Origin: Scedosporium boydii
Lineage: Eukaryota; Ascomycota; Sordariomycetes; Microascales; Microascaceae
DNA length: 64,000 nt
NCBI GenBank assembly: GCA_002221725.1
Contig: NJFT01000128.1
Location: forward strand, 49,978 to 113,977
Direction of reading: 5' to 3'
This document shows, piece by piece, positions 34,117-46,212 of the stretch. The notes under the pieces are model-generated. The model did no database searches. It saw only the letters and a list, made by a program, of their open reading frames with translations, and was not told the DNA's origin. Position 1 is the stretch's first letter, and every line of letters begins with the position of its first letter. Made by a program: the position numbers and the translations under genes.

Positions 34117-34903
34117 TCAATTCATACAGAAGCTCGACTGCTGCATACCTATCCCTACCAGCGCTAGGGTAGAGGGCAGTGTAGAGTCTTTTCTTATTCG
34201 AAACCATCGTTATCTCTTCGGACGACAAGCCGAATGTTGGTGTTATAGGAGCTGATATAATCGAGAGTTTTACTGGATAGATATCAATTAGAGAACTTAC
34301 AAACAATGCTTTGAGGACAACGACGTGAGGCGCACTCACATTTATACACCCTTCCTGTTTGCTCCCACGGATTGCCTCGACCCAGGGCTAGGGATGTGGC
34401 ACTTAATTTGCATCCAAGGACCTTTCGTTGTAGCCGCGGGGATTCCCATTGAAACGGCCTCGAAACGAGAACGATAATTCGCGCCGTTGGCAAGAAGGCT
34501 GTGCTGCCATATCGCAGGTTGGATGCATCTCAGTGATCCGCTATATAATGGTGGATGGTTGTTGCAGGGTCACTATTCGAGACAATGTGGAATTGGGCAT
34601 CAGAAGGAGGATTGATGGACTTAGTGGTCACAGCGGGGCAGCCAGTTGAGACTACAGTAGGGTGCACTTCGAAACTTCAAGTTGGAGCGGTAGACAGTGA
34701 CACTGCACTGTGCGGCCCAGTCGCCGCCTGCAAAAAACAGTGCTATGGTAAATTTCCCTCCCAAAGGTCAACTTCGACTTCCCATTTTTTTGCAGGTTAT
34801 TGCGATCTCATCTTGCCACACGCGCCACCAGCAACTTCCCCGCCAAAGCAAGCTTCGCCTTCTTCCACAATCGAAGATCCAACGGAGGAAAGAGTGGATA
34901 AGG
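34117..34903. other. intergenic / CWC27 5' region
   Basis: No gene recognised. The open frame of CWC27 extends upstream to 34697 without homology to the family, so the region is taken as promoter and 5' UTR. Confidence 0.4.
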
Positions 34904-36517
34904 ATGTCGGCCATTTACAATCTCGAACCGCAGCCCACGGGCTCGGTGATCCTCCACACGACGATAGGCGAACTTTCGGTCGAACTCTTCGCGAAGCAGA
35001 CCCCATTAACATGCCGAAACTTCCTGCAACTCTGTATAGACGGCTACTACGATGACACGATATTCCATCGCCTCGTCCCCGGGTTTATTCTCCAAGGTGG
35101 CGACCCTTCGGGTACCGGTCACGGCGGCGAGTCGATCTACGATGGGGGCGCTCTCAGCGGCGACCTGGATCCGTGGCCGATGGACCTTCGTCGGGGGGTG
35201 AATGCGGGACCGACTGGTGTGGGATTCAAAGACGAGTTTCATTCGCGACTAAAGTTCAATCGACGAGGTCTTCTCGGGATGGCCAATGAAGGGACGCCAG
35301 ATACCAATGGCAGCCAGTTCTTTTTTACTCTCGACAAGGCGGAGGAGCTGACGGGGAAAAACACATTATTCGGCAGAATCGCTGGAGATACGATATACAC
35401 CCTCGCTAAGATCGGAGAGGCAGAGATTGACGAGGCGACCGAGCGGCCATTGTACCCAGTCAAGATCACGAATGTGGAAATTCTTATCAATCCTTTCGAG
35501 GGCATGACAAAGAGGGCCCGGACAGCACCAGTAGTGCAAAAGACCGTCGTGGCGGAGAGGAAGAAGAAGAGGAAAGGAGGGAAGAAACTACTTAGTTTTG
35601 GTGACGAAGAAGGCGAGGAGGAGGAGCTTCCCATCTTGAAGAAGCCAAAGTTCGATACTCGGATTGTTATGGACCTGGATGATGGCGCTGATCAGGCTGC
35701 TACTACCCTGAAACAAGGAGAAAAGAAGAAAAAGAAGACCACGGCACTGGCGGACAAGGTGCCGCCAGTACCTGAAATGATGGAAACGAAGAAATCTGAG
35801 CCCACGGAACCAGAGCGAGAAAAAGAGAGCCGATACGAATCACCATCATTTGAGCGGGAACCTCCAAGAAGGAAAACGGAGCTTGAACGGACAAACGATG
35901 AGATTGCTGCGCTCAAGGCCTCCATGAAACGAACATCCCATGTGACGGAAGAGGTGGACAATAATAAAAAGAAGAAATCCGCCTTAGAGCAAATGCTCTC
36001 AGGGACAGCCGTCAAGGGCGGACGAAGGCGCGGCCGCCAAAACGCCAACGAAGATCAACGGTCGGTCGATATCATGAAAGGATGGGAACTGAAGCTGAAA
36101 ACGGCACAGCCGGAAAGAGAGACGGCCTCACGCAGAGCTATTGAAGAGAGCAGCAAGGGGAAAGCTAGTGCAGAGGATGACGACGAAGGAGACAAGTGCG
36201 ACCTGCACTTTGTGCCCAATTGTCAGAGTTGTCAGGCTTGGGATAAGAAGGAACAGGAGCAAGACAGCGGAGATGAAGGCTTCATGGCACACATGATGAA
36301 TTGCAAGGCAGACAAGTTAGGGAAAGACCTGAGTTACCGCAGAAAGGCTGAGGAGGAACTCGTGGTCATCGATCCAAGGGCGAAGGCGCAAACTATCAAG
36401 GAACAAAAGAAAGCGGAGAGAGAGGCCAGAGCAGGCAATTCTGGTCGCGAATGGGATCGGGCAAGGAATGCTCAGATGGCTAGAGCTGCTTCCACGGCAG
36501 GCAGAGGAGCCACATGA
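34904..36517 (+). CDS. CWC27: spliceosomal cyclophilin CWC27
   Basis: Single exon, 537 residues from the ATG at 34904 (MSAIYNLEPQPTGSVILHTT). Upstream in-frame sequence does not look like this family, so that ATG is preferred. Residues 12-180 are a cyclophilin domain with FHRLVPGFILQGGDPSGTG and ANEGTPDTNGSQFFFTL. The position of the catalytic-pocket Trp of cyclophilin A is Glu here (EELTGKNTLFG), as in human CWC27, which lacks detectable proline-isomerase activity. The remaining 350 residues are charged and disordered (Lys/Glu-rich), with an EGDKCDLHFVPNCQSCQAWD block near the C-terminus that is typical of fungal CWC27. Family role: component of the activated (Bact) spliceosome, paired with CWC22. 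Nuclear. Confidence 0.95.
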   Translation: MSAIYNLEPQPTGSVILHTTIGELSVELFAKQTPLTCRNFLQLCIDGYYDDTIFHRLVPGFILQGGDPSGTGHGGESIYDGGALSGDLDPWPMDLRRGVNAGPTGVGFKDEFHSRLKFNRRGLLGMANEGTPDTNGSQFFFTLDKAEELTGKNTLFGRIAGDTIYTLAKIGEAEIDEATERPLYPVKITNVEILINPFEGMTKRARTAPVVQKTVVAERKKKRKGGKKLLSFGDEEGEEEELPILKKPKFDTRIVMDLDDGADQAATTLKQGEKKKKKTTALADKVPPVPEMMETKKSEPTEPEREKESRYESPSFEREPPRRKTELERTNDEIAALKASMKRTSHVTEEVDNNKKKKSALEQMLSGTAVKGGRRRGRQNANEDQRSVDIMKGWELKLKTAQPERETASRRAIEESSKGKASAEDDDEGDKCDLHFVPNCQSCQAWDKKEQEQDSGDEGFMAHMMNCKADKLGKDLSYRRKAEEELVVIDPRAKAQTIKEQKKAEREARAGNSGREWDRARNAQMARAASTAGRGAT

Positions 36518-38020
36518 GCCAGCCGCCTTTGATGTTGTCTGTTCAAAACTACTTGTAAACTAGTAAAACAATGATACCCATGAACCTCGACTAGTCTTAT
36601 CCGCCCCCTGCCATTGTGCCTTTGTTTTGGTCCTTTGACCTGAGAAAATGTTTCATTAACGATTGTTACAATTGCACTAGGCCCCAGCCTTGTCATGATC
36701 TGCTGCGATTTGGAGATACGAGCAGAGGCCATTCAGCTGGGGAAGCTGTCACAAAGCCTCCGTCCGGCTTGGGGTATCTAGAATGTTCTGTGAAGATAGG
36801 CAAGCCAGATCGTTCTTTTCCTGGAGATCGAGATTACATTTTAAGTTACGTGTCCATTTTCAAGTTAGGAACTCGCCAGTTCAGCAGACAGGCAGGATAG
36901 GGAATGCAAGCACAGGAAGGGAACAATTAATTCATCAATTGATCACCCCAAGGAGACGTCATACACTAGAGGCAAACCTTAATGCTCCAGCTTTTACCTC
37001 AATGGGACTCTGCGACATTGACTTTGGCAGCAACATCACTTTGGGGACCGTCCTGGAACCACTGAGCCAGGGGACCACCTAAAAATCTAGAGGCCTGGTC
37101 CAATCACGGCTTGGAGAAGGTGCAAAGGCAGCAAAAACTTCGGTCTATCGCCACGTGATTCCTTATCGATTTTTCTATCAGTCTCCGCTGTGATTGGGTG
37201 GTTAGTTAGAGGGGGAGGAACATCATAACGAGCCGAGAAGGTTTCCTACTCTCAGGGCCTGGTCTGACCTTTGTTCCATTCAACTGCTCTTCATTGTCTC
37301 TGCAGTATTCCAGAGATCCTTCTAGGGCGAGCGACAGACGATATATCGTCATTCCTGAATTAACCGGTGCGACGAGGCCGGGCAACGCGCCGCGATTAAT
37401 CGACCTGCTATAACGAGGCACTATGACGACAGCATAGCAACTTGTCACGCCCTGCCGAACCAGAAGATCGGTCGAAAAGCTCCCTTGTCGCGCAAAGACA
37501 ACTTATAGTCGGCAAAGAAAGCCTGGCTTCAACCATTATCCCATCCCATTGAACATCCCTGCGAGGCAGAAGGCTTTCCCTCTGAAACCGATTACGCCCT
37601 TTGTTTCTTTTACTGTCTGCGCTGCCATAGACACAATAGTGTCTGCCTTGATCGTTTCGCAACTAGACACGCGAGGGGATATCACAAGGTACAAGGCGAA
37701 TCACAGATCGACAACAGGGACTCCTGTTTGCTCATCGCTACGGGCAGTATATATCGCGCCATTCATCGCAGTTGCGCAGATCGCGACTTCCTCACCGAAA
37801 GCACACCCGCCGGACCTTCCGTCGTTTATTCCTTCAACGTTTATATCACCACCAAACGCGCCATATTTCCCCAGAATTCCATCACGTCGAACCCTCTCAT
37901 CTCCCCTTCCGCCTTATCTCTCTACGTCCTCGACTTGCGGACATACGCCTTCGATAGGCATCACGTTGCGATACTTCCTGCCTGGTCCCGTCCTAGGCGT
38001 TTTCGGCCTACATCGTTTGC
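36518..38020. other. intergenic / HSF promoter with CCAAT and E-box
   Basis: No gene seen. The stretch has CCAAT at 37100-37104, an inverted CCAAT (ATTGG) at 37193-37197 and CACGTG at 37152-37157. A C/T-rich leader from about 37780 runs to the HSF start. Small ORFs have no recognisable features. Confidence 0.45.
37100..37197. promoter_or_regulatory. CCAAT / CACGTG / ATTGG cluster
   Basis: Two oppositely oriented CCAAT boxes (37100-37104 and 37193-37197) flank a palindromic CACGTG (37152-37157) about 0.85 kb upstream of the HSF start codon. CCAAT binds the HAP/NF-Y complex and CACGTG binds bHLH factors. This is motif evidence only. Confidence 0.3.
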
Positions 38021-40398
38021 ATGCAATATTCCATGTCTTCACCGAATCAGAGGAAGAGGCCGGCTCCGGGTGCATCGCCATCCATGCCTATGCAGCCCAT
38101 AGGCCAGCAGTTTTCGGACGCAGACCCTCTGATGAGATGGACTTCGCCCGATAATTCTGGTAACTTTGTTGATGATGGCTCCCAGGGGCTGGGCTCCTTT
38201 GGCCTGCAGCAGCCGGTCCCACCCCACTTCCCGCAACCCATACCTGCAACTCCGTCCAACATGCTGGCGCGACGCGTGATGAATCGCGCATTGATCCCAA
38301 CTGGTCCCAGAGCGAGCTTCGACGCAAATTCGGACCCTTGGGCCAGTTTGGTCCCTGCCGATCCCTCTACCCTGGATCCGACAGTAAACTCGGAAATGAG
38401 CGAGCAGGAGAACTTGCAACACCTTGAACAACTAGCCCTCAAGGCAAAGAGAGATGCCGAGGCGAAGCGCAAACAAATACCGCCGTTTGTACAGAAACTC
38501 AGCAGGTAAGCCACGTTTTATACCTTTTGACTCTCTCTCTCTACTAGCGCGATGCTGACAAGTGTATTATCAGCTTTCTCAATGAAGGGAAGAACGAAGA
38601 CCTAATTAGGTGGTCCGAAAAGGGCGACTCTTTCATCGTTGTAGACGAGGAGGAATTCGCAAAGAAGCTCATCCCTGAGCTCTTCAAACACAACAATTAC
38701 GCATCATTCGTCCGCCAGTTGAACATGTACGGATTCCACAAGCGCGTTGGCCTATCAGATAACTCGATGCGCGCGAGCGAACGGAAGAACAAGAGCCCCA
38801 GCGAATACTCGAATCCTTACTTCCGGAGAGGATATCCCAACCTGCTTTGGCTTATAACCAAACCAAAGAGCAGTAGCAAGGCGAAGAAGTCAGCCAAGTC
38901 TACAGACCCGGAAGTCGACAGCGATGAGGAGACTGGGTCGCCAAACGGCCCGTCGTACACAGCCATCCCCGGTGGCATGTCACTCTCCGAGACGGGCGCC
39001 GGCTTGAAGAAGAAGGAACTCGCTTTAATCCGGGACGAATTCAAGAAGTTACGCGAGCATCAACAAGTTATCCTCCAACGTATGCAACGGCTCGAACAAA
39101 ACCAGCAGCGCATCGAACAGCAACAGCGCGCACAGCAGCAAAAGGATCAGCGCGTAGACGAAATCTACCGCCTCTTCATGCGTCACGAGACCTCGCTGCA
39201 GAGTATGATGCAAATACTCGCTTATCACTTTAAGAAGACCTTGGAGGATAACAAGTCGGCACAGCAAATCAAAGACATCATGGCTACGGGGTTCCTACCA
39301 GGTGGTCACGGGTCACACGGCATTGTCGAACTCGAGGACTTTGTGCAAAACCAACCCAAGTCACCTACTCCGATGGGTGTAGCGAAGAGGGCGCGAGCGC
39401 TGCTGGAGGCACCACCCACGATACCGAAGACTGGCAACGTCAGAACAGTTCCCGCATCCCCCGCATCTGCCCAAGGATTTTCCGCTCCCGAAATGGGTAG
39501 CGTGACAGAAATATTGGACGCGTCTCCAGCCGATACCACATCTCCACCATACCTCCCTACTTCCCTCTCCCCGAACTCGCAAGAGAAGCTCTTGAGAATG
39601 TTCCAGGACGCCAATGCCTCGGCAGCAACGGCGTCGATGTCTTCCGCTCAATCCAACCCTTTCGCACAGGCCGTACCACAGCCATCTACGCGAATTAACC
39701 CTCCGCAACAAATACCTAATCTTCCGCGGGGTTCTACCTCCACTACCGCGTCAACAGTCAGCCTTCCTCCCAACAACCTTCCCTCGGCGAGCATTCCCGT
39801 TTCCGCACCCACTACAGGTGTTCCTATGATCCCATCCGTTTCCGCGCCACCCGTTATGCCAGTTTCCTCAGCTATGCCTTCCAACCTGGGCAACCTCTCC
39901 GGCGTTGTCCCCGATCCTTCCCAGTACTCGGCGTTAACGAGCATTCCTCCCGCCGTGGAGAATATCAGCTACAACTCGAAGGAATACGAGCACCTTAAGA
40001 AGTTGCAAGCGGCGCAAGATGCCCAGATCCAACTCCTCGGATCGAAGATTGCGCCCCTCAGCCCTTCGGGACAGCTCCCCGGCTTCGGCGGACCAGGCGA
40101 CGCCAACGAATATTTCTCGGGCGCCAATTTCGACCTCAACGATCCCACGTTCAACGAGTTCATCAACTCCGACCCGTTTAGCGGCGAGGGCCCCCCGGAC
40201 CTCGCGAACGCCGCGGTCCCGACCGACGACTTTGGGCACGATTTTGATTTTAGTCTTATTGACCAAGATGGTGGAGTCGGCGGCGCCAACGCTACTGATG
40301 CGAAGAATATTCCGAGTCCTAGCGGGACTGAGGAGATACTCCGCGACGACATCGTGGACAGCCCCGACCGCGGCTCTAAAAGACGCAAAGTCCAGTAG
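38021..40398 (+). CDS. heat-shock transcription factor (HSF1 type)
   Basis: Two exons, 38021-38505 and 38574-40398, with a 68-nt intron splitting a Ser codon (AG|C), giving 769 residues. An ATG at 38033 (MSSPNQRKRPAPG) is an equally likely start. The HSF DNA-binding domain spans about residues 150-265: IPPFVQKLSSFLNEGKNEDLIRWSEKGDSF, then FKHNNYASFVRQLNMYGFHK as recognition helix, then the wing. The intron falls inside the domain, near its first helix. A hydrophobic-heptad oligomerisation region (about 300-370, FKKLREHQQVILQRMQRLEQ and Gln-rich continuation) is the trimerising coiled coil. The C-terminal half is Pro/Ser-rich with an acidic segment (about 690-750) likely to activate transcription, and ends in a basic RGSKRRKVQ nuclear-localisation-like tail. 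No response-regulator domain is present, so it is not SKN7. Confidence 0.94.
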
Positions 40399-41443
40399 GA
40401 GGGATATGCTGAATTGGATGCCAATGGCCGGAATCGTCCCTCGACACAGCCTTCGTCTTTACCTCAGCTTGATGGATACTGGAACCGCTGAGACTGTTCG
40501 ATTCGAGAGCTTTGTGGTGAGATTATGACAACAGGCTGCAACGAGGCTGATGTTGCCAGGTGTATACTGGAGGGCATAGTATGGGTAAAGGGCGGCATTT
40601 TTAAGATGAGCTTTGGGTTATGTTGGAAACGGATGGGAGGAGCGGGATTTTTTCTTGTTGTTATGCAGAATCAATGGAGGAGAAAGCAACATTTGAAGTG
40701 GGTGGAAGGGTGCGTGTCTTCAGTCAGCAATTCATACATGATGATGATAATCAAGGAAATGGTTTTGATACCCAACTCACCAAAAAAAGAGAGAGCATGG
40801 TAATACACGGAAAGCTCGGGTTCTATTTTCTTCACTTTGTGTTTCCTCCTTTTTGCTCTTCGTTTCACAGTTGGCAGGTCTCGGCCTCGTAGAAAAAGAA
40901 ACGGTTTTACAGTGCCTTCCACTATGGGTGATGTTTAAAGCTCTTTTGTGTTTTCCCGTTTTTTAATTTTATTTCGTCGTGTAAGATAGCCTCTTGCGTG
41001 CTATGAGGCCTCGTGTATTCATACTTGAACCGAAGTGTTGGATCGGGGTCGAGATGTCTTATGGGGGTCGCGTCGCTTCTCGACCAGTGGTCAAGTATAA
41101 TGAGACGGATGAAATCCCAAGGAAACCGGGAATATTGCTAATGTTCATTGCGAACGTCTATATACTACAGACAAATCTCAATGATACATAACAGGATGAA
41201 ATCCTCTCTGTCCGCTCAATATTCGTTTTCGAATCTATTTCATGCTAGGGTATATCAAACATAAGCTCTCACTCCCTCCGATAAAGTCGCCCGGAACATC
41301 AAGTCATACACTCCAATTGACACTCCAATTGCATCCTTTCCATGCCAATTCCCAGGAAGCAAAGGCAGAGATATTCATTAGCGCTTTGCCTTGCCCAACT
41401 TTTCCTTCACATTCTCAAATCCCCCTCCCCTAAAAGAGAAACA
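40399..41443. other. convergent intergenic region
   Basis: Between the 3' ends of HSF and the PPIL3-type gene. It contains a short tandem repeat ACTCCAATTG x2 near 41310-41331 and no gene that I can support. Confidence 0.45.
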
Positions 41444-42016
41444 TTAAGACGCCAACGGATTCGCATGAATCGTCACACTTTCTATCCTCACCTCCTCCTT
41501 CGGCCTATTCTTCCTATCCACCTCCACCCCCTCCATCCTCTTCAAAGTCGCCAAACTCTCATCCCCCAAAACCTTGCCGAACACCGTATTCAACCCGTCC
41601 AAATGCGGCGCCTTATCGAGCAGTATGAAGAACTGCGACCCGTTCGTGTCGGGGCCCTTGTTGGCCATCGACACGACGCCGCGGGCCGAGTGGCGCAGGC
41701 CGGGCCGCAGCTCGTCGGCGAAGGTGCCGCCCCAGATGGAGCGGCCGGCTTTGGGGTTTTCGGGGGTGGGGTGCGCGGGCCCGCCGGTTTGGATCATGAA
41801 GTTGGGGATGAGGCGGTGGAAGGGGGAGTTGTCGTAGTAACCTGAGGCGCAGAGGGCGAGGAAGTTCTGCAAAGGAAAAACAGGTATCGGAGTTAGATTT
41901 AAAATTCCCGGTAGCTAGGGAAAGGGGAGGGTTCGTACCTCTGCGGTTTTGGGCACGCTTTCGCAGAAGACTTCGATTTTGATGTCGCCATGAGTAGTAT
42001 GGAGAGTTACCGACAT
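41444..42016 (-). CDS. PPIL3-type peptidyl-prolyl cis-trans isomerase (cyclophilin)
   Basis: Two exons, 41939-42016 and 41444-41866 (72-nt intron), giving 166 residues, the usual size of this single-domain family. It begins SVTLHTTHGDIKIEVFCESVPKTAENFLAL and retains FHRLIPNFMIQ and ANKGPDTNGSQFFILLDKAPHLDG. Family knowledge: PPIL3/Cyp10 cyclophilins catalyse prolyl isomerisation and associate with spliceosomal complexes. The usual GDPTGTGRGG turn after the active-site Gln is replaced by a longer GGPAHPTPENPKAG. No signal peptide or organelle signal is visible, so a cytosolic or nuclear location is expected. Confidence 0.93.
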
Positions 42017-44719
42017 GGTTCTCCGTTTTCGACAGATTATTTCTCTAACTTTGTTGGTATTATAAATGTATCGGGGATATCTTGTTTTGGGACATTGTCG
42101 TTGTCCAAGATCCAAGGTTGTAAAGGTAGCTAGCTACAATTGTAGCTGATGTGGGGTGGTAGACAGCACGAGCTTGGAGCTCCGAACAATGATGGCGATT
42201 CAGGTCTTGGTCAGCCTTGCAGGCGGGCAATGAGGTGGCGTCGTTGGTTGGTCCCGAATGGGGAAGACGAAATGTACTTGTACTTCGTACTTTGGGAGCC
42301 TTGACAGATTTACCTGTGGACTGCCTGGCATTTAGGCTTGGGCGATCGCGTGCGGAATTCTATATGTTCAATGTACTTAGGTTTTGGTGTGGAAAAACGG
42401 TATTTTCAAGGTACTCGGTACAGTATCGCGCGCATTCCTCTGGAATGTCCCAAGCGTGTTGACGACGTAATACGTGCCTACGAAGTAGTCGAAGGGAACA
42501 ATTGTCGAATGCCTTCTTATCTTCTTATTAATACCACCACCCAGTACCTTTGTAGCGCTAACGGTGTTCCAATGTGCATCGCTTCTCCCACTCAAGAGAC
42601 ATGATTCCGGATAACAGACTGATATCGCCAAGGAATAAGGAAACTAGAGGGGAGCAAAAGTTTATTTATACCCTTGTGAATATAGATGGTCTCGAAGGTA
42701 ACATCGCTGGGTTGTGTCCGGGTACTTCGCGGTATTCCAGCTTGCCGCATACCTCAACTCGATTTGATGCTGCCAAATGCCGTTGTTCCGCTGGCTCTTC
42801 CAGGTCCAAGCATTTGATATAACCCCACGGGGCGGAAGGACCACTGCTAAACGGATTGGTTTCATAGTGGTAGCTGAAAGCTTCAAGTGACATTCAATGC
42901 TGAACTTTGATCTCTGCCGTCGTGAGTTCCCAACCGAGTAAGCTGACCGAAATATTATCCTTTGTAGTCCTTGCTGTGTAGATTGATGCTTTAAACTCTC
43001 GCAGGTCGCTGTCTCATATTAATAATTCTTGCAATATCCTGTCCTGTCCATGGAGCAAGTGTCATTTGATCATTTGCAATTGAAGAGACTGTCTTTTCCC
43101 TACCAAAACTGAGAGCCATGATGGGTCAATGAAGAGAATACTTCAGACCTCAGGAATAATAATACACTTGAATCACACAATGTATGGACAATAAGTAACG
43201 ATACAATACAAGACCATACCACACCGCTACTTTACTTGCACTTCGTAGGTCGTGGATTGATCCTTGCCAAGGCGAACCTGGACCTCGCAGCAGTGGATGT
43301 TTTCAGCTGCTGGGCTGGATGGGATGGATAATAGACAAGGGATTAAATTTGATGGATCTCGTCGAAAATCCAACACCGTCTGTGCTTCGACGATCCTTCT
43401 AGATCTCGCAGTGCCTGGGCTGCCACTGCCACTACCAGTGCCACTCTGGCCCAGTCCAGTCTAGTCTAGGGAGGTGCGACAAGGCCCTGGCCCGGATTGT
43501 CGTGATCCAAGTAGAGGTACCAAACCAAAGTACAAGTACAAAGTACAAATATCTTGCTCACCTCAGACTTAACCGGACAATGGATGCACCAGCGATGGGA
43601 GACTGAGTTAACAGTTAAAGAGCTATTGTCGACCGTAAATCTAGATTTCACCGAGGTTAACCCCCCGAAAAACCATTCTTCATGTTCCTGATTTGAATGC
43701 CACCATCGTTTCCGCTCCTCGATCTTATTATAGTTCGCCTCGGACAGGGTCACGTAGGAAATGCGTAGGGGGCTGCGATAACCCCACCTTTTGGTTGGGG
43801 AACCCCAATCTTACTCTTTTCATTGTTCGAGGTAGTTTTAAAGTGGTGAGCGCCGAGTCGAGCCGTGCATTTCGCAGTGGACGTGAGGTACGAAGCAGGG
43901 AGCAAGTGTACTTCGTACCTTTGTACATCCACCTTGACCTCAATCCTAGTAGTTTATTTGGAGGAGTCAAGGGCGCCTTAACTACCACCGTAAGCCAACA
44001 TTAAAATCTCCAAGCACACCAAGACCACGGCTCCGACCGCGTTCAAGTATTGTACGCGCCAAGTTCCAACCTCCACTTCTCCACCCATCTCTTGGGGCTG
44101 CGTTTGGTGCCGTTCCTTCAGCCATCTGGTAAGGTGCGCTACTACCTTGGATTCGCCTCAGCCTGCCCGCCAACCAATCTCTGCTGTTGACAGTTCCCAG
44201 GTGCAGGAAGGGGGTCTAATCATCGAATCCGGTTGCACAGCCGCCTACCTCACTCTCATTTGCGCCTGCAGAGCCAACCCATGAACCAGAGCCCGTCAAG
44301 TCCCATTTCTCTTCCACCCACCATCTCACCAGCCCTTCCAGGACGAGCCCGCCGGATCCAGACGAACGTGAACTCTGCACGCAAAACCACACTTACCACC
44401 TCTTAGTGCCCTCCATCCTCTCCACGAAACCCTTCGATTCAAGCACGCCTGTCAACTAACCATCGTCGAACCCACGTGGGCTGAACTCCGAACCAAATAA
44501 AAATAAAAATCGTGAATTGAAAGCCAACTCGTCTCGTTGCCACGGCAAAGCCCCAGGCCGCGACCACGACCCCGACCACGACCAGGCCTACACATGCGAC
44601 GGCATCTACCGACCAGAGCTGAAAATACCCTACCCCGCCGCCTATTCCACGGAGAGGAATACCGTCACCGTCCCCCGCCGCCCCAGTAGACCTTCTGCGA
44701 TCCCGTCGATGCGACGAGG
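42017..44719. other. long divergent intergenic region with GTAC-TTC-GTAC motifs
   Basis: 2.7 kb without a supportable gene. The region contains GTACTTCGTAC at 42280-42290, TACGAAGTA at 42479-42487 and GTACTTCGTAC at 43908-43918. Near-variants occur at about 42411, 43239, 43530 and 43888. A CTGCCACTGCCACTACCAGTGCCACT low-complexity tract lies near 43421-43446. A C/A-rich leader precedes the arrestin gene. All ORFs are short and unrelated to known proteins. Confidence 0.5.
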
Positions 44720-46212
44720 ATGGCGGCTCTCGTGAGGGTCTCGGGGCCGCCCAACAGAAGCTTCCTAGTCGGCTACCCTGGAATATCAGCTACTTTGGTA
44801 AGTCGGAGTTCCCTTCTGGTTCTTCCTTGAGGCCCCTTGCGAGAGACTCTTGTGTGGCCTTTGCCACCTTCACCGTCGACAACAACGACCTATATCCTAC
44901 ACCCCATCCTGGGGATAAACAAACCGGGCCATTTTTGCTTCTTTTTCCAGCTTAGATGGACATCTGTGCTGACTCTTTACTCCCCTCAGCCGCGGATCGA
45001 AGGAAAGGTAGAAATCCGCCCATCGCAGGGATACTCGGCTCCCGTTGCCATTTCCCTTGTACGAATATGTCTTCAACGTCGAGAAATGATCCACCCCGCT
45101 GCCGAAAACGTAGCCAAGCGTCACCTTGGAACCCCCAGGCGAGAAACCGTCGATCTGGTCGGTAAGGAGATGCTACTCTATAGATGTTCGACGGGTAAGG
45201 AGGCCGATATTGTCGTCGCCATGGACCTACCCTTTGTTCTATTCATACCTTATGGTCGAGGAGGAGAAGAGGCGAACCGAAAGATACCCCCCGCATCGCT
45301 GTCGCTCAGCAGCCGCACCGCCGAGACCTTTTACGAACTTGTCGTCACTGTGCAACAAGGCCACACCCATCAACACAAATACGCATTCCCCATAACAATT
45401 CAACGATACGATACCCTCTCCACCTTTGGCATGTACAACAAACCCGAATACAAGACCGCTGTCTCAGACAACATCGTCACTCTAGGCATGTCGTTACCGA
45501 GGTGGAGCTATGGCCCTTCGGATCCCTTGACTGTCTACGTAAGGTTGGCGCCGAATCCGGATTGGATGAGCAAGGCGAAGAAGGTCACGGTAGACAAGCT
45601 CACAATCACTATCGAGGAGGAAATTACCTATAATCCCGAGGGAGATGAACCCACGAAGAAGGTTTACAAGCTTATCAAACACACGCAACCCGTCAAGGCG
45701 AAATTGTCGGAAGCTGGTTATACGACCAACCTAGGACTAGTGTTCCCGTCAAAGTCCATCCGCGATTCGGAAGGAATAATACGCCGTGAGAAGCCGGGTT
45801 TCCCTTTGTACGAAGTTAACTCTTTTACTACAACTTCAACCCTCTACAGAATCGAGTTCTTTGTATGTATCAAGGTTGGTAACGTCTTTTCTTTTTTTTT
45901 TTCTTCTCTTTTTTCCCCGCTTCCGCTCGTACGCCAACCCGAACTTCGTACTAACGCCAATTCGACGCACAGGCTCACCTAGGCTCTGCGCGGGATATCA
46001 CCGTCCGTCAACCCATTGTCATCTGCCCCATGGACCATCAGGAGTGCAAGGAGATTCTAGAGGCCATCGAGCAATCAGCCAAAGATGCTGCCCATGTCGA
46101 CCCTAGCCGACCACCGCCACGACCGACGATAGTGAAAGCGAACGATAAAAACGCCCTCGAAGCTCTAGGCCTTTGTATGGTCGGCGGACAGAAGAAGCCT
46201 CTGATTGAGTAG
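44720..46212 (+). CDS. arrestin-fold protein (ART-like trafficking adaptor)
   Basis: Three exons: 44720-44797, 44990-45874 and 45973-46212, giving 400 residues. The first intron (192 nt) removes an in-frame stop region and joins GYPGISATL to PRIEGKVEIRPSQGYSAP. The N-terminal arrestin domain covers about residues 15-190, with VVTVQQGHTHQHKYAFPITI at its end. The C-terminal arrestin domain covers about 195-350, with VKAKLSEAGYTTNLGLVFPSK. The second junction uses an unusual GTTGGT donor; it is favoured because it yields FFVCIKAHLGSARD, as expected in the family. Fungal arrestin-related proteins recruit ubiquitin ligases to plasma-membrane transporters; no PPxY motif is seen here, so its partner ligase is unclear. 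Confidence 0.82.
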
